Assembly: GCF_002327085.1 (NCBI RefSeq)
Contig: NZ_CP023429.1
Location: 1,736,001-1,800,000 of the forward strand
Reading direction: 5' to 3'
Origin: Neisseria weixii
GTDB lineage: Bacteria > Pseudomonadota > Gammaproteobacteria > Burkholderiales > Neisseriaceae
Length of the DNA stretch: 64,000 bases
Below the pieces are notes generated by a model. It searched no databases and had not been told where the DNA came from. It saw only the letters and a list, made by a program, of their open reading frames with translations. Below are positions 37,278-45,069 of this stretch, one piece after another (within the stretch, counting starts at the first letter, position 1; every line of letters starts with the position of its first letter). Both the position numbers and the translations under genes were made by a program.

Positions 37278-37362
37278 TGGTGCGGACGGAGAGACTCGAA
37301 CTCTCACACCTCGAGGCGCCAGAACCTAAATCTGGTGCGTCTACCAATTTCGCCACGTCCGC
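37278..37362 (-). tRNA. tRNA-Leu (UAG), island integration target
   Basis: 85 bases including encoded CCA. Acceptor GCGGACG pairs with CGTCCGC, anticodon loop ATTTAGGT gives UAG, a long variable arm is present, and GAGTTCGAGTCTC forms the T arm. The gene is intact because the island carries a copy of the 3' end on its far side. Confidence 0.97.
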
Positions 37363-37470
37363 AAACCAAGTAGCGAATTATACACACAATCAACAAGCAT
37401 GCAAATCCTATTCTGTCTTGAAAAAAGGCATAATCAACACCATATCGGAATAAATTAACTATTTTAATAG

Positions 37471-37631
37471 CCGAGACCTTTGCAAAAACCCCATGATTTA
37501 ACTACAGTTCAAAGCAATAGCAGCGCGGAATACGCAGACGTATTACCGAAGATAGGTACAGATAGGTACGCGTTAAATGAAGCTCATTGCGAAGAAATGT
37601 ACCAAAGATGGAAATTTTGCAAAGGCCTCGG
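37471..37631. repeat. 161-bp MITE-like element with GAGACCTTTGCAAAA ends
   Basis: Terminal inverted repeats CCGAGACCTTTGCAAAA (37471-37487) and its inverse with one mismatch (37615-37631). The interior has no gene. The same ends occur around 40986-41195 and singly at 2198 and 63962. Similar ends occur in neisserial IS elements I recall (IS1106-like), so it may be mobilised in trans. Confidence 0.65.
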
Positions 37632-37695
37632 TCGTCTGAAAACGCTTAACTTATTTTTTCAGACGGCCTCGCTGTTGTATCTTGAGGAATGGCAC

Positions 37696-38370
37696 ATGCC
37701 AAGATTACTAATTAAAGATTTCCTTCAAATACAAGGTTTGAAGCTGTCTGCCGATGACGTGTATGTTGCTTATACCGCGGCTCAGGCAGTGATTAACATG
37801 GGTAATGCCGAGGTTGACCGCTCGGTATTGTGGCCAGAAAAAAACGGTTTTAAGCTGGCGGAACACATCGAACCGAATGTCGATAACAGTGCTTTATTGA
37901 AAAAAATTTTTATGGTTTTGGATTCGGTGTACAGCCGCCAAACCAACATCAAAAGCGCGGCTGTTTATGCGCATATGCCGTCTGAAACGCTAACGCCGAA
38001 ATTGGTTTTACTCACCCAACAAGGTTTAGGGTTGGAGCCGCATTTGGATGTTAATGACGACAACAGCCAAATCTATCTGGCTTCCCGAACTGCGCAAAGC
38101 GGTTGGATGAATGTGGCCAACGATATTGGCTACTGGCTGACTTTGGGCGAAATTTCCGGTGAGCGCAATGCGGCCGGCAAGGCGCAAGTATCTGTGCCGA
38201 TTTGTACGAAAAGTGGCGCAGTTTTGGGCGTAGTGCATATTGAGTTTAACGATAAAAACCAAGCGGATGATGTGGCGTTAACCGAATGGACGGCCTTAGC
38301 GCTGGCTTTGGGCGAGCCGATGAAAGTGCTGTTGAACGTAGTGGAAGACGAGGAAGCACAAGATGACTAA
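37696..38370 (+). CDS. GAF-domain protein upstream of ribA
   Basis: 224 residues. The C-terminal half ([23 protein letters not shown]) reads as a GAF domain; the N-terminal half has no clear family. The annotated start is 37696, after TTGAGGA, downstream of the MITE; the longer frame that begins inside the MITE is spurious. Its last eight bases overlap ribA, so the two are coupled. Role unknown. Confidence 0.65.
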   Translation: MPRLLIKDFLQIQGLKLSADDVYVAYTAAQAVINMGNAEVDRSVLWPEKNGFKLAEHIEPNVDNSALLKKIFMVLDSVYSRQTNIKSAAVYAHMPSETLTPKLVLLTQQGLGLEPHLDVNDDNSQIYLASRTAQSGWMNVANDIGYWLTLGEISGERNAAGKAQVSVPICTKSGAVLGVVHIEFNDKNQADDVALTEWTALALALGEPMKVLLNVVEDEEAQDD

Positions 38371-38962
38371 AGCAGTAAAATTTGTGGCTTCATGCCGTTT
38401 GCCGACCGAATTCGGCGTCTTCACCATGCATGGTTTTGAAGAAGAAAGCGGCCAAGAACACGTTGCTTTGGTAATGGGCGATGTTTCAGACGGCCTGCCT
38501 GTTTTATCACGCATTCATTCGGAATGTTTGACCGGCGATGCCCTATTCTCACAAAAATGCGATTGCGGCCCACAATTGCAGGCAGCCATGCGGGCGGTGC
38601 AGCAAGAAGGTCGTGGCGTGATTGTTTACCTGCGCCAAGAAGGCCGCGGCATCGGCTTGATTAACAAAATCCGTGCCTATCAATTGCAAGACCAAGGCCG
38701 CGACACAGTGGAAGCCAATGTCGAGCTCGGCCTGCCGGTCGATGCACGCGACTTCACTTTAGCAAAAAGCATTTACGACCATTTGGGCGTGCATGAAGTC
38801 AAACTGTTGACCAATAATCCGGAAAAAGTCAAAACGCTGCAAAAAGCCGACATTAATGTTGTGGCGCGCATCCCGTTACAGGTGGGTGAAAATGTCGAAA
38901 ACGAGCGCTATCTGCACACAAAAGCGGATAAATTGGGTCATTTTCTTTATGAAAAATCCTAA
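38363..38962 (+). CDS. ribA: GTP cyclohydrolase II
   Basis: 199 residues. Opens GTP to start riboflavin synthesis. The zinc ligands are in [16 protein letters not shown], and the catalytic signature [11 protein letters not shown] follows. Stand-alone form, without a RibB domain. Intact. Confidence 0.95.
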   Translation: MTKAVKFVASCRLPTEFGVFTMHGFEEESGQEHVALVMGDVSDGLPVLSRIHSECLTGDALFSQKCDCGPQLQAAMRAVQQEGRGVIVYLRQEGRGIGLINKIRAYQLQDQGRDTVEANVELGLPVDARDFTLAKSIYDHLGVHEVKLLTNNPEKVKTLQKADINVVARIPLQVGENVENERYLHTKADKLGHFLYEKS

Positions 38963-39070
38963 TTACCGATAGGCCGTCTGAAAATTTTTATTTTAGTTTC
39001 AACAAGCTGGAAAGCAAGCCGCATAAATCACTTGCGTATAACGGGGATATTTGGTTTAATTCGAATCCTT

Positions 39071-39146
39071 GGGTGATTAGCTCAGTTGGTAGAGCGTCTG
39101 CCTTACAAGCAGAATGTTGGCGGTTCGACTCCGTCATCACCCACCA
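39071..39146 (+). tRNA. tRNA-Val (UAC)
   Basis: 76 bases with CCA. Acceptor GGGTGAT pairs with ATCACCC, anticodon loop CTTACAA gives UAC. Confidence 0.97.
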
Positions 39147-39180
39147 AGTTTCTTGCAGTTGTGGCAACGCAATTGCTTGC

Positions 39181-39257
39181 GCGGTGGTAGCTCAGTTGGT
39201 TAGAGTACCGGCCTGTCACGCCGGGGGTCGCGGGTTCGAGCCCCGTCCGCCGCGCCA
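39181..39257 (+). tRNA. tRNA-Asp (GUC)
   Basis: 77 bases with CCA. Acceptor GCGGTGG (with wobble) pairs with CCGCCGC, anticodon loop CTGTCAC gives GUC. It lies 35 bases after tRNA-Val, so the two are probably one transcript. Confidence 0.97.
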
Positions 39258-39263
39258 AAACTA

Positions 39264-39294
39264 AAACGCACTGATTCATATCAGTGCGTTTTTC
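39264..39294 (+). terminator. Terminator after tRNA-Asp
   Basis: AACGCACTGAT / ATCAGTGCGTT perfect stem, loop TCAT, followed by TTTTC. Confidence 0.85.
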
Positions 39295-39366
39295 ATTTCT
39301 ATATCAGCTAAATCAAGCGGATAGAAATTTTTTCCGCTTTATTCCCGACTGTTTCAGTCAGTTATT

Positions 39367-39374
39367 GCTATAAT
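39367..39374 (+). promoter_or_regulatory. Extended -10 promoter
   Basis: TGCTATAAT (TATAAT at 39369-39374) about 40 bases before the ATG at 39413. No good -35, consistent with an extended -10 promoter. Confidence 0.6.
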
Positions 39375-39412
39375 CTTTGCTCTTTTCAAAACAACAATAT
39401 CAAAGGTAGAAA

Positions 39413-40507
39413 ATGAACAACCCTTTCATTCTTGCCGATACACGACCTTACCCTGAAACACCGGTTAAAAACAATCTCTTGCTGCACGCTTCTAACTTGG
39501 CACACAGCACGTCTGCCGCGCAACGAAAATTATCCGCCGAATCGCTGCAAACCGAAATCCGCGGGATGTTTCAGCAAAATTTTTATTTAGGTTTGTCGGT
39601 GGCCATGAGCATGGTAGCCGATGCCGAAAGCTACAAAGTCTTACTCGACAACCTGACCACGGTTTTGAATGCCGAAAAAGAAGAAGAAAGCCAATGGTTT
39701 GTCATGCCTTTGGTATTGGTGGCCGGTTGCAATCAAGATCAAACTCTGCCTTTGAACGTACCGACTGCCACGCTGTTTGCCGTGTTGGAAAACCATCCGC
39801 ATTTGCGTGCGTTCAACCAAGCGACATGGCTGCCGTTTCTCGTGCCTTCGACAGCATTGAGCGAAATCAACGCCGGACAATGGTTTGAAGCAAAACAAAA
39901 CCCCGAAGCCGCTGCGCAGTTTGCTGCGCAGTTTAGGCCGTCTGAATTACAGATTCCAAGCGGCCAATCGGTGCATGTGGTGTTTGCCTTAGGCTACGGC
40001 GACAAAAAGCTGCAAGACTCGCTCAACCAAAATTTGTTAAAAGCCGGTTTACCACTGATGCAGGTGTGGCAGGAAGCCCTCGCCCAGCCGGGCTTAACCT
40101 TATTCGTCAATCCCCTGTCGCCTGATACGCCGCTGTCTGCATTAACGGCCGGCAGCCACATGCGCCAACGGATGGCGATGGACGTCTTCTCCACCAACGC
40201 CATCCGTGCTATCCGCATGCAAAGCCCGCGCGTCGGTGTGGTAGTGGCCGCCAAAGCCGGCGGACAGATTCAGTTCGGCTTTAATGCCACCGACAGCGCG
40301 TTTGAAATTACACCGCAAGTCTATACTTGGGCCTTATCGCCAACCGACAATATCGCCGTTATCCAGCAAAACTTCTTGGATTTGATGGCCGAATGCCGCG
40401 TGGAACATGTTTACATGCTGCATGATGTGGTGCCGGAAAACAGCGAATTGCCAACTTACGCCCAAGCCTTGAAATCGGCAGGCCACAACCCGTTTTTCGC
40501 GGAATAA
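39413..40507 (+). CDS. Conserved neisserial hypothetical protein
   Basis: 364 residues, no signal peptide or membrane segments. I recognise no domain. Ends three bases before the phosphatase gene, so the two form an operon. The protein contains long mixed helix/strand segments typical of a cytoplasmic enzyme or regulator. Function unknown. Confidence 0.65.
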   Translation: MNNPFILADTRPYPETPVKNNLLLHASNLAHSTSAAQRKLSAESLQTEIRGMFQQNFYLGLSVAMSMVADAESYKVLLDNLTTVLNAEKEEESQWFVMPLVLVAGCNQDQTLPLNVPTATLFAVLENHPHLRAFNQATWLPFLVPSTALSEINAGQWFEAKQNPEAAAQFAAQFRPSELQIPSGQSVHVVFALGYGDKKLQDSLNQNLLKAGLPLMQVWQEALAQPGLTLFVNPLSPDTPLSALTAGSHMRQRMAMDVFSTNAIRAIRMQSPRVGVVVAAKAGGQIQFGFNATDSAFEITPQVYTWALSPTDNIAVIQQNFLDLMAECRVEHVYMLHDVVPENSELPTYAQALKSAGHNPFFAE

Positions 40508-40509
40508 TC

Positions 40510-40977
40510 ATGAAAACATACCGTATTTTATTCGTGTGCCTCGGCAACATCTGCCGCTCGCCGATGGGTGAATTCGTGTTGCGCCACCGTGCCAAAGAAG
40601 CCGGTGTCGGCCACCGCGTTTATACTGACAGCGCCGGTACTTCCGGCTGGCACGATGGTGAAAACATGCACCAAGGCACACGGCAAATACTGGCGCAGCA
40701 AGGCATGGACCACACCGGCTTCATCAGCAGCAAAGTCAAACGCAGCGACATCGACCATTACGATTACATTCTGGCGATGGACGACAACAACTTGCGTGAT
40801 TTGGAAAAGCTGTTCGGCAAACATCCCGAGAAATTGTTCAAGCTGACCGATTTGATTCCCGAAAGCGGTTATGACCATGTGCCCGACCCGTGGTACACCG
40901 GCGATTTTGACGAAACTTTCCGTTTGGTCGATTCTGGCAGCATGGCTTTGTTGAAGAAGCTAGGTTTGCAATCCTGA
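40510..40977 (+). CDS. Low-molecular-weight protein tyrosine phosphatase
   Basis: 155 residues. The P-loop CLGNICRS near the N-terminus holds the catalytic cysteine and arginine, and the general acid is in DPWYTGDFDETF. Removes phosphate from tyrosines, in many bacteria on envelope or capsule regulators. No kinase gene nearby. Confidence 0.9.
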   Translation: MKTYRILFVCLGNICRSPMGEFVLRHRAKEAGVGHRVYTDSAGTSGWHDGENMHQGTRQILAQQGMDHTGFISSKVKRSDIDHYDYILAMDDNNLRDLEKLFGKHPEKLFKLTDLIPESGYDHVPDPWYTGDFDETFRLVDSGSMALLKKLGLQS

Positions 40978-40985
40978 AAAACAAA

Positions 40986-41195
40986 CAGGCCAAAATCTTT
41001 GCAAAACCTCATGCACCACCAATAAAAAACTAAACAGCCGTCATTTCCGCGCAGGCGGGAATCCATCTTAAAATTTCAGAAACTTATTTCATTCAATAGT
41101 TTGCCATGCTCAAAAATGGATTCCCGCCTGCGCGGGAATGACGTCGGTTCTTTGTGCTGTGGGTTTTTAGGGAGTTTTACAAAGGTCTCAGCCTG
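40986..41195. repeat. 210-bp MITE-like element enclosing a dRS3 pair
   Basis: Ends are degenerate inverted copies (about 22 bases) of the GAGACCTTTGCAAAA family. Inside, at 41043-41062 and 41120-41139, are inverted dRS3-type 20-mers, ATTCCC-N8-GGGAAT (the left copy is one base off). These are neisserial repeat units that have accumulated here. Confidence 0.6.
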
Positions 41196-41246
41196 TATTT
41201 TTACGGTTGCCTAAACTGATTCATAACTTCCGCCTCTGTCATGACT

Positions 41247-41600
41247 TTACTTGATTCTCCAACTGATAATAGGCCGGTTGTAAATCGCTGAAAAATTGCA
41301 TATCCAAATGTAACGCTTCATTTTTGAATAAACCCGCGTTGACTGCATATCCGTCAGAAGGAATGAGGTGGCAAAATAAATGCGTGCCGCATTGTTTGCA
41401 AAAACAACGTTCATTCCAATCTGATGATCGATATCTGCTTATATATATTCGCTGCCTTCGATTTTAGGAGCACCTAACGCGTCCACAGCAAAATATGCGC
41501 CCGACCCCCAAGTTTTGGACATTCCGCAATGACATGCATGAACACGTCAATTATGCTCGACTTCCAACGATACTGCACCGCACAAACATTGCGCTTTCAT
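41247..41600 (-). pseudogene. GFA-family (glutathione-dependent formaldehyde-activating) pseudogene
   Basis: The minus strand starts MKAQCLCGAVSLEVEH and continues with HACHCGMSKTWGSG, the zinc-cysteine signature of the GFA/CENP-V fold, but is interrupted by TGA (after EHN) and TAA (after EGSEYI) and then by a frameshift. A last part, ending near LQPAYYQLENQVK, is in another frame. Several independent lesions make it a true relic rather than an assembly error. Confidence 0.75.
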
Positions 41601-41631
41601 GACAACCTCCTGCTTTATTGATAGTCGTAAA

Positions 41632-42581
41632 TTATTTGTTTTCAGACGGCCTTGATTCATGCCCATCAAGGCCGTCTGAAACTTCCTCCACCAAATTCAA
41701 ACATACCCGCTTCAAAATCTTATCCTCTTCTTTCTGCGTGCGCGTAAGCGCATGTTTGGCCGAAGTCGCAAAAACAGACGGCTGACGAATTGCGGCGATT
41801 CAATCGGAATCACCTGAATCGATTCTTTATAATTCATCAAATCAATCGAATATTTCGACAAAATAGAATAACCCATGCCTTCAGCCACCAGTTGCAACAT
41901 GGTTTCCACACTGTCTATTTCCATCACGATATTGGGCACAAGATTATGCCGCGCCATTTCCTGTTCGACCAGCAGTCGGAAGGTATTGGGCACGGAAGGC
42001 AGAATCAGCGGTAAGGCGGCCAAATGCTCGGCGTTGACGGGCGTGTCGGCATTGAGGAGGCAATCATTTTTCGGTGCCATCAGATACAGATGCTCCTCAT
42101 ACAGCAACTGCGTTTTCACATCGGCCGAATACGCAGGATTATACAGCAGCGCCATGTCGATTTTACCTTGCTGCAAACGGCCTTGCAGCTGTGCGCTCAA
42201 GCCTTCGGTAATGCGCAATTGGGCATCGGGCAGATGTTGGCGGAATTCTCGGATAATCGGCAGCGACAGTAATTTGGCAATCGTCGGAGGCAAGCCGAGC
42301 GTGATATGGCCGCTGAGCTTGCCGCTGTTCAAACTCAAATCTTCCTGAATCATTTCAATCTGTTGCAAAATCACGCCGCAGTGTTCCAGCAAAATCCTGC
42401 CCGGCTAGATGAGGGAAACGCCCCGTCCGTGGCGGTTGAGCAGGTTTTGCCTTAATTCGGTTTCCAACAGGCGGATTTGGCGGCTCAATACCGGTTGCGC
42501 CACGCCCAAAATATCGGCAGCACGGGTGTAGCCGCCTTGTTGCGCCACCTGCTGAAAATACCGTAACTGTTTCAAATCCAT
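41632..42581 (-). pseudogene. LysR-family regulator of the catabolic cluster, interrupted
   Basis: About 316 codons. The N-terminal helix-turn-helix is clear (MDLKQLRYFQQVAQQGGYTR, then VLSRQIRLLE). An in-frame TAG at 42405-42407 follows RHGRGVSLI, and the frame continues past it (PGRILLEHC). The effector domain is normal until about 41795, where a one-base shift moves the end to a C-terminus with SAKHALTRTQKEEDK and a stop at 41632. LysR genes placed divergently next to a catabolic operon usually control it, so galD and downstream genes are the likely targets. Both lesions could be errors, or the regulator is dead. Confidence 0.75.
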
Positions 42582-42629
42582 GACTTTTTCTCAATCTCTG
42601 GCTATTGGTTTTATGATATTGATTATCTT

Positions 42630-42735
42630 AATAGTCGTTTAAAATAGAAATAAGACAAGGCGGCAGCGACCACCGTGTACAGGTATACATAAGGGAGCTG
42701 GCAACGCTGTATTATTTTTATTTTAAACGACTATA
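42630..42735. repeat. Correia-like MITE between lysR and galD
   Basis: 106 bp with inverted ends ATAGTCGTTTAAAAT (42631) and ATTTTAAACGACTAT (ends 42734), extending to about 26 imperfect bases. The interior contains ACAAGGCGGCAGCG and GGCAACGCTGTA, which mirror the Correia element interior (ACAAGGCGACGAAG and GGCAACGCCGTA). Such elements carry promoters and integration-host-factor or RNase III sites in Neisseria. Confidence 0.75.
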
Positions 42736-42852
42736 GTATAGCTTGACTTTGCAATTATACTAATTTGATATAGCTGATAGTTGCCTCAACGCCAAACATT
42801 TCTTTACCTATAATAATCCATTACATACCACTACATTTCCAAAGGAATCGAA

Positions 42853-43947
42853 ATGGCTGCCCAAACCGCTGTCCCTGCCATGCTGATGCGTGGCGGTAGT
42901 TCCAAAGGCCTGTTTTTTGCCGCTGCCGATTTACCCGCCGACGAGGCGACCCGCAATCAAGTGTTGCTCGCGGCGATGGGGTCGCCCGACCCGCGCCAGA
43001 TCGATGGTGCCGGCGGCGCGCATCCTTTAACCAGCAAAGTGGGCGTGGTGTCCGTGAGCGAACAAGAAGGCCTGGATTTGGAATTTTTGTTTGCGCAATT
43101 GCAGCCGAAAAACGATGTTGTCGATACCAAACCCAACTGCGGTAACATGCTGGCGGCAGTGGTGCCGTTTGTGTTGGAAAAAGGGTTGATTCAGGCGCAA
43201 GGCGATGAAACGACTGTGCGCGTATTGACCTTGAACACCTGCATGTTGAGCGACATCACCGTCGAAACGCCCGACGGCATCATCAATTACGACGGTGATA
43301 CCAAAATCGACGGCGTAACCGGCACATCCGCCCCCATCCGAATCCGTTTCTTAGATACCGAAGGCTCGGTAGCCGGCAGCCTCTTGCCAACCGGCAACAC
43401 CAGCGACGTGTTCGACATCGAAGGTTTCGGCCCGCTCGAAGCCACCTGCATAGACAACGGTATGCCGATGATATTGGTGCGCGCCACCGATGTGAAGCGC
43501 ACTGCCTATGAAAGCGTGGAAGAATTAAATAACGACGGCGAACTCAAAACCATCTTGGAAAAGCTGCGGCTGACAGCCTCTTTAAAAATGGGTTTGGGCG
43601 ATGTTTCCGCCAAAAACTATCCGAAAATGTGTCTGCTCAACGCCCCTGTTGACGGCGGTGCGGTACACACCCGCTGCTTTATTCCGTATGTCTGTCACGA
43701 AGCCATCGGCGTATTGGCAGCCGTCACCATCGCCACTGCCTGTGTGATGAAAGACAGCGTGGCCGGCGGTTTGGCCGTGGCCGACAATCCGGCTTCGCTT
43801 TCCATCGAACACCCAAGCGGCGAATTCAGCGTGGCGTTGGAAACCGACGGCAACGGCAAAGTCAGCGGCGCGGCTTTAATCCGCACTGCCCGCAACATCA
43901 TGCGCGGCGAAGTGATGGTTCCGGCACGTGTTTGGGCTGGCTCATGA
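42853..43947 (+). CDS. galD: 4-oxalomesaconate tautomerase (PrpF family)
   Basis: 364 residues. PrpF/GalD fold: MRGGSSKGLFF at the start, PNCGNMLAAV with the catalytic cysteine, and a C-terminal half repeating the fold. Interconverts keto and enol forms of 4-oxalomesaconate in the gallate and protocatechuate 4,5-cleavage pathways. First gene of the plus-strand catabolic series, AAAGGA ribosome site. A PrpF-type aconitate isomerase is the alternative, but the ligJ-ligK-ligI context supports GalD. Intact. Confidence 0.85.
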   Translation: MAAQTAVPAMLMRGGSSKGLFFAAADLPADEATRNQVLLAAMGSPDPRQIDGAGGAHPLTSKVGVVSVSEQEGLDLEFLFAQLQPKNDVVDTKPNCGNMLAAVVPFVLEKGLIQAQGDETTVRVLTLNTCMLSDITVETPDGIINYDGDTKIDGVTGTSAPIRIRFLDTEGSVAGSLLPTGNTSDVFDIEGFGPLEATCIDNGMPMILVRATDVKRTAYESVEELNNDGELKTILEKLRLTASLKMGLGDVSAKNYPKMCLLNAPVDGGAVHTRCFIPYVCHEAIGVLAAVTIATACVMKDSVAGGLAVADNPASLSIEHPSGEFSVALETDGNGKVSGAALIRTARNIMRGEVMVPARVWAGS

Positions 43948-43953
43948 AGTCAT

Positions 43954-43995
43954 AAAGGCCGTCTGAACAATAATCTTACTTTTTCAGACGGCCTT
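43954..43995 (+). terminator. Terminator after galD (uptake pair)
   Basis: AAGGCCGTCTGAA (43954) and TTCAGACGGCCTT (ends 43995) around a 16-base loop. Confidence 0.55.
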
Positions 43996-44141
43996 GGTTG
44001 AATATTCAAAAATAAACAACCAGCCGCCGCAGATTAGGTTTATGATTCTATTTTTTCAGACGGCCTGAGCATCGATATAAATGCCGTCTGAAAAATTTAT
44101 CGTTAAAAACCCATATTTCACTCAAATACAAAGGAAGCTTC

Positions 44142-44978
44142 ATGAACATCAACGGCTTGACCCAAGTCATTGCCCACATCGGCTACCCCACCCAAACCTT
44201 CAAATCGCCGATGATTTACAACCCTTATTTCGAAGCGGCCGACATCAATGCGCTGGTGGTGCCGTTTTCTTCGCAAACGCCGGTTTATCCTGATTTTCTG
44301 AAAAGCGTGTTCACCTGCGAAAATGTCATCGGCGCGCTGGTGACCATGCCGCACAAAGTCACCACCATCGATTTGGTTGACCGCCTGACGCCGACCGCGC
44401 AAATTACCGGTTCATGCAATGCCGTGCGCCGTGGTGCCGACGGCAAGCTGGAAGGCGATATGTTCGACGGCGAAGGCTTTGTGCGCGGTGTGCGCCGCAA
44501 AGGTTTTGCACCGGAAGGCAAAGCGGCTTTGGTGGTCGGCAGCGGCGGCGTGGGCTGCGCGATTGCAGCCTCTTTGGCGGCAGCGGGCGTGGCGCTTTTG
44601 GCTTTGTTTGATGTCAACGCAGCCGCTGCCGAGGCATTGGCAGGCCGTCTGAAACAGCACTATGCCGATTTAATCGTTGAAACCGGCAGCAACGACCCGC
44701 AAGGTTTTGATTTGGTGGTGAATGCCACACCGATGGGCATGTATGAAGGCGATCCTATGCCGGTTGATGTGGCACGCATTGCGCCGGAAGCGTTTGTCGG
44801 TGATGTGGTGCTGCAAAGCGAAATCACGGCATTTTTGGCCGCCGCCAAAACCAAAGGCTGCGTGATTCAGGTCGGTACCGATATGCTGTTTGAACAGATT
44901 CCGGTTTACTTGGAATATTTCGGCCTGCCGACCACGACCGCCGAGCATCTGCGCGAAGTGGCGCGTATTCAGTATTGA
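44142..44978 (+). CDS. Shikimate/quinate dehydrogenase-like protein (AroE family)
   Basis: 278 residues. AroE fold: ALVTMPHK with the catalytic lysine, GSCNAVRR, NADP-binding GSGGVGCAIA and NATPMGM near the C-terminus. In the substrate loop, where AroE has two serines (xHSKSP), this protein reads QTFKSPMIYN, so one serine is a phenylalanine. The change fits a catabolic dehydrogenase using quinate or shikimate to give 3-dehydroshikimate for the QuiC-type enzyme in the same cluster. Biosynthetic AroE should be elsewhere. Intact. Confidence 0.85.
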   Translation: MNINGLTQVIAHIGYPTQTFKSPMIYNPYFEAADINALVVPFSSQTPVYPDFLKSVFTCENVIGALVTMPHKVTTIDLVDRLTPTAQITGSCNAVRRGADGKLEGDMFDGEGFVRGVRRKGFAPEGKAALVVGSGGVGCAIAASLAAAGVALLALFDVNAAAAEALAGRLKQHYADLIVETGSNDPQGFDLVVNATPMGMYEGDPMPVDVARIAPEAFVGDVVLQSEITAFLAAAKTKGCVIQVGTDMLFEQIPVYLEYFGLPTTTAEHLREVARIQY

Positions 44979-44982
44979 TGGT

Positions 44983-45018
44983 TTCAGACGGCCTCTTTTT
45001 ATTTCAAGGCCGTCTGAA
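44983..45018 (+). terminator. Inverted uptake pair before the first transporter gene
   Basis: TTCAGACGGCCT (44983) and AGGCCGTCTGAA (45007-45018). Confidence 0.5.
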
Positions 45019-45069
45019 ACCAACTCAACACCGTTTGATAAGAAAAACGCGATAGATAAGGAGAAACCA

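Larger units (their letters stand above)
27198..37295 (-). mobile_element. 10-kb PICI/P4-like integrative island in tRNA-Leu
   Basis: Bounded by tRNA-Leu on the right, with the integrase next to it, and a partial copy of the tRNA 3' end on the left. All genes read on the minus strand: integrase, FitAB-like toxin-antitoxin, cargo, AlpA, HTH protein, terminase small subunit, small proteins, Toprim primase and DUF927 helicase. There are no capsid, tail or lysis genes, so it is not a full prophage. The set int-AlpA-primase/helicase-terS is that of phage-inducible chromosomal islands. About 14 uptake sequences occur inside, so it has long resided in Neisseria. Confidence 0.85.

Noticed and set aside
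27198..37295. A complete prophage
   Set aside because: Only a terminase small subunit is phage-structural; portal, capsid, tail and lysis genes are all absent in 10 kb.
37480..37695. N-terminal extension of the GAF protein
   Set aside because: The extra 72 codons lie inside the MITE-like repeat, and a proper ribosome site precedes the ATG at 37696.
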